From contig JAFGCO010000065.1 of assembly GCA_016932575.1 (NCBI GenBank), positions 87,836-151,835 of the forward strand: a DNA stretch of 64,000 nucleotides, written 5' to 3'. The position numbers and the translations under genes are program-made. The DNA comes from a bacterium. Lineage in GTDB: Bacteria > Zhuqueibacterota > QNDG01 > JAFGCO01. Below, piece by piece: positions 16,265-25,612 of this stretch. The notes under the pieces are model-generated. The model did no database searches and was not told where the DNA came from. It was given only the letters and a program-made list of their open reading frames with translations. Position 1 is the stretch's first letter. Every line of letters starts with the position of its first letter.

Positions 16265-18319
16265 TTACTTCAGCAGTTTCTTAAAATCCGATTCATCCAG
16301 AATTTCAACACCTTCTTCTTTGGCTTTGTCAAGTTTGCTGCCCGGATCTTCTCCGGCAACTACATAATCCGTCTGTCCGCTCACACTGGAAGCGGCCCGG
16401 CCGCCCAGGGATTCCACAGCCTGTTGGGCTTTCTTGCGTGTATACCTGGAAAGTGCTCCGGTAAACACAAAGGTTTTGCCGGATAATGTTTTTTTGGAGG
16501 GTTGTGAAACCGGCTTGACATGCACACCGAGCTTTTCAAACCGCTTCAGTATTTTCTGATTCTCTTTTTCCTGAAAAAAATGAACAATACTCTCCGCAAT
16601 TTCGGGTTCGATTTCATCGATACGCTCAAGATCACTCACAGAAGCCTGAGCCAGCGAGTCCAGATCACCGAAAGCACGGGCTGCCACGCGGGCAATATGC
16701 TCACCCACATGACGGATACCCAGGGCGCATAAAAAGATATCCAGAGAAAGGGTCTTGTTTTCATGGATCGCGTCAAACAGTTTTTGTGCGGATTTTTTGG
16801 CGAATCCCTCAAGGGATTCAAACTCTTCCACGGATAGTGTATATAAATCCGGCAGGCTATGCACCATACCCCGTTCCACCAGCTGCTGAGCCACTTTATC
16901 TCCCAATGTATCAATATTCACGGCAGACCGGGATGCATAATGCTCAAGCCGTCCCTTGAGCTGGGCTTTGCATGACAAGCCGGCCGGACAAAGGGTATAG
17001 GCCCCTTCACGGACCAGTTTCGTCTGACAAACGGGGCATTTCGCAGGCATGGAAAAATGCTTGGTTCGTTTTTTCCCGGGCTCCTTGATTCGGGAATGAA
17101 TTTCCGGGATCACATCTCCTGCCCGTATCACCCGTACCTTGTCCTCAGGCCGCACATCTTTCTTTTGTACTTCCTCTTCATTATGCAGGGTGGCACGGCT
17201 GACCGTCACACCGCCTACATGAACCGGTTCCAATAAGGCAACCGGAGTTAAAATGCCGGTGCGCCCCACCTGAACCACAATGTCTTTCAGCCGGGTTACT
17301 TCTTTTTTGGGGGGAAATTTCCAGGCCATCGCCCATCTGGGGCTGCACTGACGCTTACCCAGGGTATTTCTGCCCTGCAGATGATTCAATTTAATGACAA
17401 TCCCGTCGATTTCAAAGTCCAGATCCTCCCGCTGATCACTGAGTTTTTGCCTGTAATCTTCAATTTCATCAAATGTCGACCCATGCTGATTCAAGTTGTG
17501 AGTCCGGAGTCCCCACTCCTGCAGTCTGTTTAATTTATCCCAGTGGGATGCAAACTGACCATCTTCGATCCGCAGCACTTCATAAAAGAAAATCGTCAGA
17601 GGCTTATCCGCCACCTGCCGGGAATCAAGCTGACGGACAATACCTGCAACTGCATTCCTTGGATTGGCGAACGAGGCCTGGTTTTCCTCCACCCGTCTGC
17701 GGTAGACATCCTGAAAACCGGATTTGGACAGCAGCACTTCACCGCGTACCGCAATAAAGGAAGGCAGGTTTACGTCTGATTGCAGCCGGAGCGGAAGGGT
17801 TTGAATGGTTTTGATATTTTTCGTAATATCTTCACCTGTCCGGCCGTCGCCCCGGGTGGTGTCTCTCATAAATTCTCCTTGCTCATAAACGACTTCTATG
17901 GACAATCCGTCCCATTTGGGTTCCAGGACGTACAAAGGTTTTCCCCAGTCTCCGGATGCCTGAATATGCCGGTGAAAATCCCGGATTTTCTCGTTCTCCA
18001 GGGCTGAATCCAGGCTCAGCATAATGGATTCATGTTTCACTTTCTTCAGAGCATCCACGGGTACTGTCCCGATCCTTTGGGTGGGAGAACTCTCCGAAGC
18101 CAGGTCGGGAAATTCGGATTCCAGTTCCTGCAGACGGTGAAACAGCCGGTCGAATGCCGCATCCGATATCCGGGGATTATTTTTGATATAATACTGCACA
18201 TTGTGATATTCGACCGCTTCTTCGAGCTCATGCATCTGATTTTCGGCTTCTTTTCTGGAAAGAGACTCCGGGGGTTCAAATTTTGCAGGAGGATTCCCGA
18301 TGTATGGATTTTCCGCCAT
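16265..18319 (-). CDS. ligA: NAD-dependent DNA ligase LigA
   Basis: 684 residues, the normal length. The adenylation domain holds the catalytic Lys in EPKWDGLS (the more usual form is EPKxDG with I, L or M) and RGDGRTGEDIT. The OB-fold domain contains VGRTGILTPVA and the zinc finger CPVCQTKL ... CPAGLSCKAQL. Helix-hairpin-helix repeats and a C-terminal BRCT domain (KTFVFTGALSRYTRKKA, GSKLDKAKEEGVEIL) follow. The ATG at 18319 is preferred (AAGGTG upstream). It seals nicks in replication and repair. It follows polX by 30 nt, so the two form a repair operon. Confidence 0.97.
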   Translation of the reverse strand: MAENPYIGNPPAKFEPPESLSRKEAENQMHELEEAVEYHNVQYYIKNNPRISDAAFDRLFHRLQELESEFPDLASESSPTQRIGTVPVDALKKVKHESIMLSLDSALENEKIRDFHRHIQASGDWGKPLYVLEPKWDGLSIEVVYEQGEFMRDTTRGDGRTGEDITKNIKTIQTLPLRLQSDVNLPSFIAVRGEVLLSKSGFQDVYRRRVEENQASFANPRNAVAGIVRQLDSRQVADKPLTIFFYEVLRIEDGQFASHWDKLNRLQEWGLRTHNLNQHGSTFDEIEDYRQKLSDQREDLDFEIDGIVIKLNHLQGRNTLGKRQCSPRWAMAWKFPPKKEVTRLKDIVVQVGRTGILTPVALLEPVHVGGVTVSRATLHNEEEVQKKDVRPEDKVRVIRAGDVIPEIHSRIKEPGKKRTKHFSMPAKCPVCQTKLVREGAYTLCPAGLSCKAQLKGRLEHYASRSAVNIDTLGDKVAQQLVERGMVHSLPDLYTLSVEEFESLEGFAKKSAQKLFDAIHENKTLSLDIFLCALGIRHVGEHIARVAARAFGDLDSLAQASVSDLERIDEIEPEIAESIVHFFQEKENQKILKRFEKLGVHVKPVSQPSKKTLSGKTFVFTGALSRYTRKKAQQAVESLGGRAASSVSGQTDYVVAGEDPGSKLDKAKEEGVEILDESDFKKLLK

Positions 18320-18349
18320 ATTAACACACCTTATCAAATACTTTCATTT

Positions 18350-20077
18350 TCAATCCCTTTTCAACAGCTTTTTCACATTTCTCCACGATCGTGTATTCAG
18401 AACATCCTCCGCAGTCAGCCAGGCACGCCGGGCCTGGGCAACCCCCCATTTCATATGATTCAGTCCGTTCATGCTATGTGCATCCGTGGAAATGGTCAGT
18501 TTTATGCCCATTTCCCCGGCCATTTTGGCATGTACATCGGAGAGATCCAGCCGGTCCGGCTGTGCATTGATCTCAATAAAACAATTCCGTTCTTTCACGG
18601 CTTCTAGGATTTTTTCAAAATCCATGTCGATCGGATCCCGTTTATTGATGATCCGGCCGAAAGGATGGGCCAGAATATGGACATGTGGATTATCCAGAGC
18701 CCGGATGATGCGTTCGGTCTGTTCTTTCCTGGGAAGATCCCGGTAATAATGCGTACTGGCGACAACCACATCCAGTTTCTCAAGCACGTCATCTGGCAGA
18801 TCCAGCTTACCGTTTTTCAGAATATCCACTTCAACGCCCTTCAGGACATGAATACCGCCTAATTGTTCATTCACCTGATCAATATCCTCCATGTGCCTCC
18901 GGAGCCGGTCCGCATCCAGGCCATTGGCCACGGAGACCCGCTTGGAATGATCGGTAATGGCCAGATAATTATATCCCTTTTCTTTGGCCGCCTTGGCCAT
19001 ATCTTCGATAGTATCTTTGCCGTCCGACGCTTTGGAGTGGCATTGCAGGTCACCCTGCATGTCTTCCAGGGTAATCAATTCAGGCAGTTCCCCTTTTTGG
19101 GTGGCTTCGATTTCCCCCCGGTTTTCCCGCAGTTCCGGCGGAATCCATTGAAGACCCAAAATCTCATAAACGGAGGCTTCGGTCTCACCGGCCATGGATT
19201 TATCACCGCGAAATACACCGTATTCATTGATTTTCAAATTCTCTTTCTTTGCCATTTTTCGAAGGGACACATTATGATCTTTTGATCCGGTAAAATATAC
19301 CATAGCCGCGCCGTAGCTTGATTTTTCAAACACGCGCAGATCCACCTGAAAGCCGCTGCGCAGCCGGACGCTGGTTTTGGCTTCGCCTTTGGCAACAACC
19401 TCTTTTACATCCTCATATTCCGCGAAACGTTCCATAACCGGTGTGCCTTTGCGGCGGGTCACCAGAATATCCAGATCACCCACTGTCTCTTTCCGGCGGC
19501 GATAGCTACCCGCCACTTCCACTTCCCTCACACCCTCGATTTCGCGAAGCATTTTTATCAGCGGCTCGACCACTTGTTCGGCCTCGATCAGAAGAAATCG
19601 TTTTTCTCCGCCGGCTGACTGCCATCGTTCAACCGACTGAACAATTTTATCCTCCGTCTTTTCACCAAATCCTTCCAGCTCCCGGATTTTGTGATTCAAG
19701 GCCGCTTTTTTTAATGCGCCCAGACTGTCGATGCCCAGTTCATGATACAATTTTTTTACGCGCTTGGGTCCCATCTCCGGCAGTTGCATCAGGTCAATGA
19801 GTTCTCCGGGGACTTCCTTTTCAAGTTTCTTGAGCTGGGGCAGATTTCCGCTCCGGACAATCGTCTCGATTTTTCCGGCCAGGTCTTTTCCGATCCCTGA
19901 AAGTGAGCTCAGGTCCTTGCCCTCATCCACCATATCACGAACATTCCTCGACAGCCCGGAAATCATTTGGGCTGCCTGGCGGTAAGCCCGGATCCGGAAG
20001 GGATTTTCATTCTTGATGTCCAGCAGATCGGCGATACGGCTGAATATTTCAGCAATGTCTTTGTTTTGAACAGGCAT
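18350..20077 (-). CDS. polX: DNA polymerase X family protein with PHP domain (PolX)
   Basis: 575 residues. A helix-hairpin-helix 8-kDa domain comes first (NPFRIRAYRQAA, LSGIGKDLAGKIE, LPEMGPKRVKKLY). The nucleotidyltransferase palm follows (VAGSYRRRKETVGDLDILV, the Asp pair in DLDIL; VDLRV; YFTGSKDHN). Residues about 335-575 are a PHP exonuclease domain with DLQCHSKASDG, AITDHS and STDAH. PolX fills short gaps in base-excision repair and has 3'-5' exonuclease and AP-endonuclease activity. It sits between a PEBP gene and ligA at short spacing. Confidence 0.95.
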   Translation of the reverse strand: MPVQNKDIAEIFSRIADLLDIKNENPFRIRAYRQAAQMISGLSRNVRDMVDEGKDLSSLSGIGKDLAGKIETIVRSGNLPQLKKLEKEVPGELIDLMQLPEMGPKRVKKLYHELGIDSLGALKKAALNHKIRELEGFGEKTEDKIVQSVERWQSAGGEKRFLLIEAEQVVEPLIKMLREIEGVREVEVAGSYRRRKETVGDLDILVTRRKGTPVMERFAEYEDVKEVVAKGEAKTSVRLRSGFQVDLRVFEKSSYGAAMVYFTGSKDHNVSLRKMAKKENLKINEYGVFRGDKSMAGETEASVYEILGLQWIPPELRENRGEIEATQKGELPELITLEDMQGDLQCHSKASDGKDTIEDMAKAAKEKGYNYLAITDHSKRVSVANGLDADRLRRHMEDIDQVNEQLGGIHVLKGVEVDILKNGKLDLPDDVLEKLDVVVASTHYYRDLPRKEQTERIIRALDNPHVHILAHPFGRIINKRDPIDMDFEKILEAVKERNCFIEINAQPDRLDLSDVHAKMAGEMGIKLTISTDAHSMNGLNHMKWGVAQARRAWLTAEDVLNTRSWRNVKKLLKRD

Positions 20078-20094
20078 CACTTCACTTCCATTCT

Positions 20095-20526
20095 TCAGGA
20101 TTTTTGATATTTACCCATCAGTTCCGTGGATTCCAGTATCAGCCCCTGCATTTTACCAATCACATCATGACTGGAAGCGCCCCTTTCCAGAGGCAATTCA
20201 GCAGTTAATGCATAGCATTTGAAAAAATACCGGTGAATGCCTGACGGCGGGCAGGGACCTATGTACTTTACTTCGCGTTGACTGTTGACTCCCTGAACAC
20301 CGGGCGTGTAATTCACTGATATCTCATGGATAACCGGAATATTGAAAACCACCCAATGCACAAACGGTCTGCCGGGCGCATCCGGATCCTCCATAATCAA
20401 TACAAGGGTTTTCGCATTTTCAGGCACATCATGGAAAATAAGAGGCGGATTGACATTCTCTCCCTGACAGGTAAACCGGCGGGGAATCATTCCTCCGGAT
20501 TCAAATGCATCGCTTGTCAGTTTCAT
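20095..20526 (-). CDS. YbhB/YbcL family Raf kinase inhibitor-like protein (PEBP)
   Basis: 143 residues. The phosphatidylethanolamine-binding fold is shown by FTCQGENVNPPL, LIMEDPDAPGRPFVHWVVFNIP and GPCPPSGIHRYFF. The last matches the ligand pocket CPPxGxHRY. Bacterial members have no firmly established role. ATG at 20526 with AAAGGAG 9 nt upstream. It lies 17 nt ahead of polX. A second family member is at 49203; the two are recognisably paralogous over their length. Confidence 0.92.
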   Translation of the reverse strand: MKLTSDAFESGGMIPRRFTCQGENVNPPLIFHDVPENAKTLVLIMEDPDAPGRPFVHWVVFNIPVIHEISVNYTPGVQGVNSQREVKYIGPCPPSGIHRYFFKCYALTAELPLERGASSHDVIGKMQGLILESTELMGKYQKS

Positions 20527-20581
20527 CACTGGTTACTCCTTTTGGATAATCGTATTATTGCATCAGACTCTTCACAATCAA

Positions 20582-21184
20582 TCATGAAACCGGGGGCAGA
20601 GAAGGCCCAAATCCGTTCAGGATCCAATTTGTAATCAGATTGATTACGGTATAAATCACAACAGCCGAAAAAAGAATCAATATAGAGTAAAGCAGCAATT
20701 TCTTCTCTGGTATCTTGAGCAATAACTTAATACCCTGCCATAGAATATAAAGCCCATAAATCGCTGCAAAACCAATCAGAATTGACAATTGCGGAAAGAT
20801 ATAAAAAATCCCGGCAAGCAACATTGGTGTATGGCTATACAATGACAATTGAAAAGACCGCGTTGCATCCTGTCCGGACTGAAACCACAGCGTATATAAA
20901 AAAATCAGTTTAGCCAGCATCCAGCCACCTGCAACAGTTAAAATATACTGAATAATCACCAGGATAAGGGCATTCCCGAAACTCATTCGATAAACTCCCG
21001 AAAATGGAATTCGAATACCGACCACGGATAAACCGATCAAATACGCTACGGCCGGTATAACAGTCAGAATTAAAAAATATGAGGTAAACAACTGGATGGG
21101 TTTAGGATGTTCTTGACCGATGTCAGACCATATCATCTTGGGTTTTTGAACAACCTGTATTGCACGATTCCATATTGATTCCAT
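20582..21184 (-). CDS. YIP1 family integral membrane protein
   Basis: 200 residues. The N-terminal amphipathic IWNRAIQVVQKPKMIWSDI, then five hydrophobic segments (about 35-53, 68-95, 113-130, 132-150 and 160-182) match the Yip1 domain family of unknown bacterial function. LSLYSHTPMLLAGIFYIFP is a typical Yip1 core block. The ATG at 21184 has AAGGAGG 6 nt upstream, so longer frames from 21217 are rejected. It leads the PEBP-polX-ligA set. Confidence 0.8.
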   Translation of the reverse strand: MESIWNRAIQVVQKPKMIWSDIGQEHPKPIQLFTSYFLILTVIPAVAYLIGLSVVGIRIPFSGVYRMSFGNALILVIIQYILTVAGGWMLAKLIFLYTLWFQSGQDATRSFQLSLYSHTPMLLAGIFYIFPQLSILIGFAAIYGLYILWQGIKLLLKIPEKKLLLYSILILFSAVVIYTVINLITNWILNGFGPSLPPVS

Positions 21185-21432
21185 TCTGAACCTCCTTGTT
21201 ATCATTGATGTATACACGGATACTAGTATCAGTCATAATGTTCAGCTGATACGTAAATTCCGGGTTCTGTGCTTCATCAGGTCTGACTGTTGTTTGAATC
21301 AAATTCACTTCTCACACAAATAGTTATTCCATTGCTTTGTTGTTTTCATTGCCGTCTGGTATAGGTTGGATAAATAACAGATTTAAAAAAATCAAAATGC
21401 TTTCCGGATATTGAAACATCGAATTGATTAAT

Positions 21433-21762
21433 CTAAACTAGCGCGTCTATTTTCGCCGCCATAATAAAATCATTCGGATGCAGGCTGCCGATTTTATGCG
21501 TTGAGAGCCGGATCTCCACCTGATTATAGGAAATACACATATCCGGATGATGATTCTGATCGATGGCAATATCCGCAACCTGATTCACGAACAGCATGGC
21601 CTGCTCGAAGCCGTCGAATTCAAAATGACGCTGAATTCGATGCGGATCGTCCCGCACCAGCTCCCACTCATGTATTTGATGTATCAACCGGTTTTCTTCA
21701 TCTTTTGAAAGGGGTGCGCTGCCTTCGGGACTTGTACACTGTTTTTCTTTCAATAATGCCAT
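21433..21762 (-). CDS. phhB: Pterin-4a-carbinolamine dehydratase
   Basis: 109 residues, the family length. The signature region has FEFDGFEQAMLFVNQVADIAIDQNHHPDMCISYNQVEIRL in pieces: the catalytic His pair in NHHPD and the later His in STHKIG. The enzyme dehydrates 4a-hydroxytetrahydropterin and is best known for recycling the cofactor of aromatic amino acid hydroxylases. No hydroxylase is visible here; solitary copies are common, and some take part in molybdopterin metabolism. It is 32 nt downstream of the Rieske reductase gene. Confidence 0.9.
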   Translation of the reverse strand: MALLKEKQCTSPEGSAPLSKDEENRLIHQIHEWELVRDDPHRIQRHFEFDGFEQAMLFVNQVADIAIDQNHHPDMCISYNQVEIRLSTHKIGSLHPNDFIMAAKIDALV

Positions 21763-21794
21763 ACGCTATCTTTTCCTGTATTTTTTCCTGATAA

Positions 21795-23348
21795 TTACTG
21801 CAGATCCCCCGATTCCAATCGTGCGGCCGAAAGACCATCACTCCGTTTCAAATGTTTTTCCACTTCGAACAGTTCGGCGTCCATCCCGATCGATGCAGCA
21901 GCTGATAACCGTCCCCCGGAATAATACCCGATTAAAAACTCGCCCTTCCGGATGTCTCCCAGCACGGCTGTGCGGTCAAACTGCGGGGCATTTCCGATAT
22001 ATTTTAAAGACTGTCCGTATTGCCGGGTCCAGAAGAACGGCACTTCATTGTAATTATCTTCGGCACCCAACATGGACAAAGCAGCGTGTTTTCCCTGGCG
22101 CTGGGCTTCCACCCAATGCTCGAACCGATGCGGTTCCCCGGTAACCGGGTCCGGAATCCGCGCGATGTCTCCTGCCGCAAAAATTTCAGGATGATGCGTT
22201 TGCAAACGTCCGTCCACCAGTACCTCCCCGTTTTCCAGCAGACCGGTTCCTTTCAGATAATCGACTGCCGGATCGATGCCCAATCCTTCGATCACCAGCT
22301 CCACCGGAAGCAGAGTGCCGTCGGACAATTCCGCTTCACGGACATATCCCATTTTATCTCCATGATATTCCTTGACTGTATGACCCAGGTGGAAACGCAC
22401 ACCCCGGCTTTCATGCTGACTGAGCAGATATTTTCCCACTGCTTCACCGAATACCGGAGCTAAAAATACTTTCTCAGGAGCCACCAAATGAACCCGGACA
22501 CCCGCATCACGCAGGGAGGCAGCGGCTTCCAGGCCGATAAAACCGGCTCCGACGATCAGCACCTGTTTCACCTTTTTCAATGCAGATCTTATTTTCCTTC
22601 CGTCATCCCAGCTGCGCAGAGTGACCACATTGTTCAGGTCTTCCCCCGGAATACCCGGTTTCCGGGGTATTCCTCCGGTGGCAAGAAGACATTGCGTATA
22701 AATAAAAGATTCCCCCTGACCGGCATAGGCTTTTCTTTTACTGATATCGATCTCGTGCACCATACAGCCGGTCATGACTTCGATCTCGAGATCCTCATAG
22801 AATTCTTGGCTTCTCAGCAGCATGTTTTCATCGGTTTTTTGTCCGGATAAATAGGGTTTGGATAACAAGGTCCGGTCGTAGGGCAGATCTTTTTCCCGGG
22901 TCAGCATTTGAATTTTTCCGGCAAATCCCTGTCGGCGAAACGTTTCTGCGGCGGACTGTGCGGCCGCCCCTGCTCCGACGATGAGTATCACCCGGGGTTC
23001 CGGACCTTCCGGTTTGGATATTGCAGGTTCTTTTTTGGCCCGAATGAAAACAGCCCCTTTGTCTACACGCGTTTCATAAACAGGCAGCCCATCCAGCGCA
23101 GGCGGTGAGATCGGCTGTCCATGCTGCAGATCGAACCGGGCATTATGCCAGGGACAAACCAGTTCATGATCCGTAATAAATCCTTCGTTCAAGGGAGCTC
23201 CATGATGAGGACATTCATTCCCGACCGCAACGACATCATTGTCCTGTCGCAACAGGAAAATTTCATGGTCATCCACCTTGATGACAACAGGTTGGTTGTT
23301 CTGTAAGTCCGCCAACTCTGCCACTCGTCGCCACGCTGATTTGTTCAT
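21795..23348 (-). CDS. Rieske-FAD/NAD(P)-dependent oxidoreductase (AIFM3-like)
   Basis: 517 residues. An N-terminal Rieske domain (about 1-105) has both [2Fe-2S] ligand boxes, CPHHGAP and CPWHNARFD. A pyridine-nucleotide disulfide reductase-type flavoprotein follows: FAD-binding VGAGAAAQSAAE, NAD-binding VGAGFIGLEAAASL, and FAAGDIARIPDP near the C-terminus. It resembles AIF-like or ferredoxin reductases that pass electrons from NAD(P)H to ferredoxins. A ferredoxin gene lies 57 nt upstream in the same direction, a natural partner. The ATG at 23348 has GGAG 8 nt upstream. Confidence 0.92.
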   Translation of the reverse strand: MNKSAWRRVAELADLQNNQPVVIKVDDHEIFLLRQDNDVVAVGNECPHHGAPLNEGFITDHELVCPWHNARFDLQHGQPISPPALDGLPVYETRVDKGAVFIRAKKEPAISKPEGPEPRVILIVGAGAAAQSAAETFRRQGFAGKIQMLTREKDLPYDRTLLSKPYLSGQKTDENMLLRSQEFYEDLEIEVMTGCMVHEIDISKRKAYAGQGESFIYTQCLLATGGIPRKPGIPGEDLNNVVTLRSWDDGRKIRSALKKVKQVLIVGAGFIGLEAAASLRDAGVRVHLVAPEKVFLAPVFGEAVGKYLLSQHESRGVRFHLGHTVKEYHGDKMGYVREAELSDGTLLPVELVIEGLGIDPAVDYLKGTGLLENGEVLVDGRLQTHHPEIFAAGDIARIPDPVTGEPHRFEHWVEAQRQGKHAALSMLGAEDNYNEVPFFWTRQYGQSLKYIGNAPQFDRTAVLGDIRKGEFLIGYYSGGRLSAAASIGMDAELFEVEKHLKRSDGLSAARLESGDLQ

Positions 23349-23405
23349 AGAATTCACTCCGTTATTTTGGTTGTACTGGAGATAATCGCCCGTCGTTTGT
23401 CCCTG

Positions 23406-23648
23406 CTATTCCAGAATTTCATAACGAATAATTTCTACAGGGCAGCCTTCAGCCGCTTCTTCCACACAGGATTCCAGATCTTCCGGCAACAGGCCTTCCC
23501 CTTCATCATTTTCTGAGCGATATGCTTCTGTTATCCGCGACAATCCATCTTCCGGACTTTCCTCAAACACATCAGGACAGGATTCCCAGCAGACCTGACA
23601 ACTCGTGCATTCCTCCCGATCAATGGTCACCTTGAGTTTCTCAGCCAT
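23406..23648 (-). CDS. Ferredoxin, [4Fe-4S]-type
   Basis: 80 residues, strongly acidic. Cysteines are arranged as CxxCxxCxxxCP (CTSCQVCWESCP) and ESC...GCPVEII. This fits a monocluster or 3Fe/4Fe ferredoxin with an insertion between the two boxes. It carries electrons at low potential. ATG at 23648 with AAGGAG 6 nt upstream. Operator E lies 124 nt upstream, and the Rieske-FAD reductase follows on the same strand. Ferredoxin FdxA is likewise a member of the mycobacterial DosR regulon. Confidence 0.9.
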   Translation of the reverse strand: MAEKLKVTIDREECTSCQVCWESCPDVFEESPEDGLSRITEAYRSENDEGEGLLPEDLESCVEEAAEGCPVEIIRYEILE

Positions 23649-23771
23649 CACAATCTCCTTATAATTTATAATCAAATATTAACGCTTCATGAACTCTGGT
23701 TCCGAGACTTTTTATCGATTAAATATCTCACTCACAACCATTACATGGTAAGTTTTGCAATGAAGAATCTC

Positions 23772-23790
23772 AATCAGGAACTTTCTGATA
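23772..23790 (-). promoter_or_regulatory. Operator E upstream of ferredoxin
   Basis: On the minus strand TATCAGA-N5-CCTGATT: right arm perfect, left arm degenerate. The -10-like TACCAT lies at 23745-23750, exactly 22 nt beyond the repeat. The remaining 23649-23942 gap shows no gene. Confidence 0.6.
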
Positions 23791-23942
23791 TTTCCGGTAA
23801 TATTCCCTGAGCTTCGAATACCGGCATATTTTTTTATATAAAAGCTCCCGTAAAATTGATATTCCGCATCCTCGCGGATCTCCCGGTCGCTCTTAGAGGT
23901 GACCGTTCATGGATCATCAGAATATCATTCTTATCAGGTTAT

Positions 23943-25073
23943 TCACGACAAATCAAAATCCATTTTTAATGAAAGCACGTTCATGATATCACGCAAAGCA
24001 ATGATGCCTACCAGTTTCCCGTTCCTGGTGACCATTAAGCGGCTCAGACTGTTTTTCTTCATTTTATGAAGTCCTTGCATCGCATCATCATCCGGGCCGA
24101 TGGTATTGTTCTCATGACACATTTCCACGATAGACTGAATGTTCGCATTTTTTCTTTCGTTTTCAGGAATCTGTTTAATCTGTTTTAAATGAACACACCC
24201 CAGCAATTCTCCATTTTCGACCACTGGATACATTTTATGGTGGTATTTATATACAATTTGATGGATTAAGTCATCCACAGTAGTATCGGGATTGACTGTA
24301 ACCGGTTCATCATTCATAAAATCCCGGACTTTTTCGCCTTCCAGCGATTTTCGTAGAATTACCTGTTTATAAGACATTTGCGAAGCTGATCTGAGGAAAA
24401 ATCCGATCATGATCCACCAGATACCCGAAACCAGATTTCCTCCCAGGGCATTCAGGAAACCCAGAAAAATGAGGAACCAGCCGAATCCGTTACCGATCCG
24501 GTAGGCGATGCGCGTGGCCTGTCGGATATCCTTTTTCCAGGCCCACAGAGCCGCCCGGAAAATACGGCCTCCGTCCAGAGGAAAAGCGGGAAGCAGATTA
24601 AAACCTGCTAAAATCAGATTAATCATGCCCAGATACCGGATGACACCTGAAACCGCGGAGGAGGGTAACGATCGACCCAGGCCGTAATATATTCCAAAAA
24701 ATAAGAGGCCTAATACAATACTGGACACGGGGCCCGCCACTGCCATCAGCAATTCTGTTTTGGGATCCTGAGGCTGTTCATCCATCTCTGCAATGCCGCC
24801 GAAAATAAACAGCGTAATGCCTTTCATCGGCATACCGCGTTTTCTTGCAATATAGGAATGACAGAATTCATGAAACACAATGGAAAAAAATAATCCCACG
24901 GCTCCGAAAGCTCCCATGATCCAGTAAGTGCTTAAAGACAGATTGTCGTATTGATTCGGAAAATATCCCTTCGCAAGCGTCCAGGTGACCAGAAAACCCA
25001 GTATCAGCCAGCTCAGGTCAATCTTGACTCGAAATCCGAACAATCGGAAAAGTGTAATACCTCGTTCATTCAT
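23943..25073 (-). CDS. Site-2 protease (M50) with two C-terminal CBS domains
   Basis: 376 residues. The intramembrane metalloprotease part has six hydrophobic segments, zinc ligands in HEFCH (near residue 68) and NLLPAFPLDGGR, the second metal-binding motif. Residues about 245-376 hold a CBS pair (FMNDEPVTVNPDTTVDDLI; RLMVTRNGKLVGIIALRDI) that would sense adenine nucleotides. Such proteins cleave membrane-bound regulators. It ends a three-gene unit with CBS (25613) and UspA (25094) genes. The same trio of protein types (Rv2625c, Rv2624c/Rv2623, Rv2626c) sits together in the DosR regulon of Mycobacterium tuberculosis. Confidence 0.93.
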   Translation of the reverse strand: MNERGITLFRLFGFRVKIDLSWLILGFLVTWTLAKGYFPNQYDNLSLSTYWIMGAFGAVGLFFSIVFHEFCHSYIARKRGMPMKGITLFIFGGIAEMDEQPQDPKTELLMAVAGPVSSIVLGLLFFGIYYGLGRSLPSSAVSGVIRYLGMINLILAGFNLLPAFPLDGGRIFRAALWAWKKDIRQATRIAYRIGNGFGWFLIFLGFLNALGGNLVSGIWWIMIGFFLRSASQMSYKQVILRKSLEGEKVRDFMNDEPVTVNPDTTVDDLIHQIVYKYHHKMYPVVENGELLGCVHLKQIKQIPENERKNANIQSIVEMCHENNTIGPDDDAMQGLHKMKKNSLSRLMVTRNGKLVGIIALRDIMNVLSLKMDFDLS

Positions 25074-25093
25074 ATTTTTTTCCTTTTATTGTA

Positions 25094-25579
25094 TCATTTT
25101 GAATAGCCCTGTCTACGTTCTGAAATACGAATAATTAAAACGGGCGGTCCGGCATGCCGGATTACCCCTTCCGCGACAGAACCCATCAAAAGCCATTTCA
25201 ATCCGGTTTTTCCGTGTGTCGCGATGATAATGAGATCGACATTTTCTTCCTCGGCTGCTTCGGTGATTTTATCTTCCGCTCTTCCGGTATCAATCCGTGT
25301 TTCCACATCGAACTCAGCATTCTTCAGATATTTTTCAACCGTCTGTTCCATTGATTTCTGAGCCGATCGGTTCAATTCTTTTTGATACAAACTGACATTG
25401 AAATCCATACTGGGAGCATTGTATCCGATATTTCCACCCTGAAAAACAGGAGTGACCACATGAATCAGAACCAGCGTCGCCTGAAAATGCAATGCCATGT
25501 CTTCGGCAGATTCCAGCGCTTTCAGGGAGTTTTCACTAAAATCCAACGGACATAAAATCTTTTTAAAAGGAAGCACCAT
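25094..25579 (-). CDS. Universal stress protein UspA
   Basis: 161 residues. The fold starts with KKILCPLDFSENSLKALE and ends with the nucleotide loop IIIATHGKTGLKWLLMGSVAEGVIRHAGPPVLII. This is the GxxGx9GS motif of ATP-binding Usp proteins. Such proteins help survival under growth arrest. AAGGAGGAGG lies immediately upstream; ATG or the adjacent GTG could start. It lies between CBS (33 nt) and M50-CBS (20 nt) genes and is read from operator F. A paralogue with a very similar start is at 50670. Confidence 0.94.
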   Translation of the reverse strand: MVLPFKKILCPLDFSENSLKALESAEDMALHFQATLVLIHVVTPVFQGGNIGYNAPSMDFNVSLYQKELNRSAQKSMEQTVEKYLKNAEFDVETRIDTGRAEDKITEAAEEENVDLIIIATHGKTGLKWLLMGSVAEGVIRHAGPPVLIIRISERRQGYSK

Positions 25580-25612
25580 CCTCCTCCTTTATTTGGCTTC
25601 ATAATCGGTGGA

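Noticed and set aside
18319-18350. LigA-PolX pair as a bacterial end-joining (NHEJ) system
   Set aside because: The ligase is NAD-dependent LigA and no Ku or LigD is present; ordinary gap repair is the simpler reading.
21123-21308. A 61-residue minus-strand frame overlapping the Yip1 gene start
   Set aside because: Lies across the ribosome site of the Yip1 gene, has no start signal and no recognisable family; a short gene remnant cannot be excluded but is not supported.
23791-23812. TTCCGGTAATATTCCCTGA next to operator E as a second operator
   Set aside because: Arms do not pair in the 7-5-7 arrangement.
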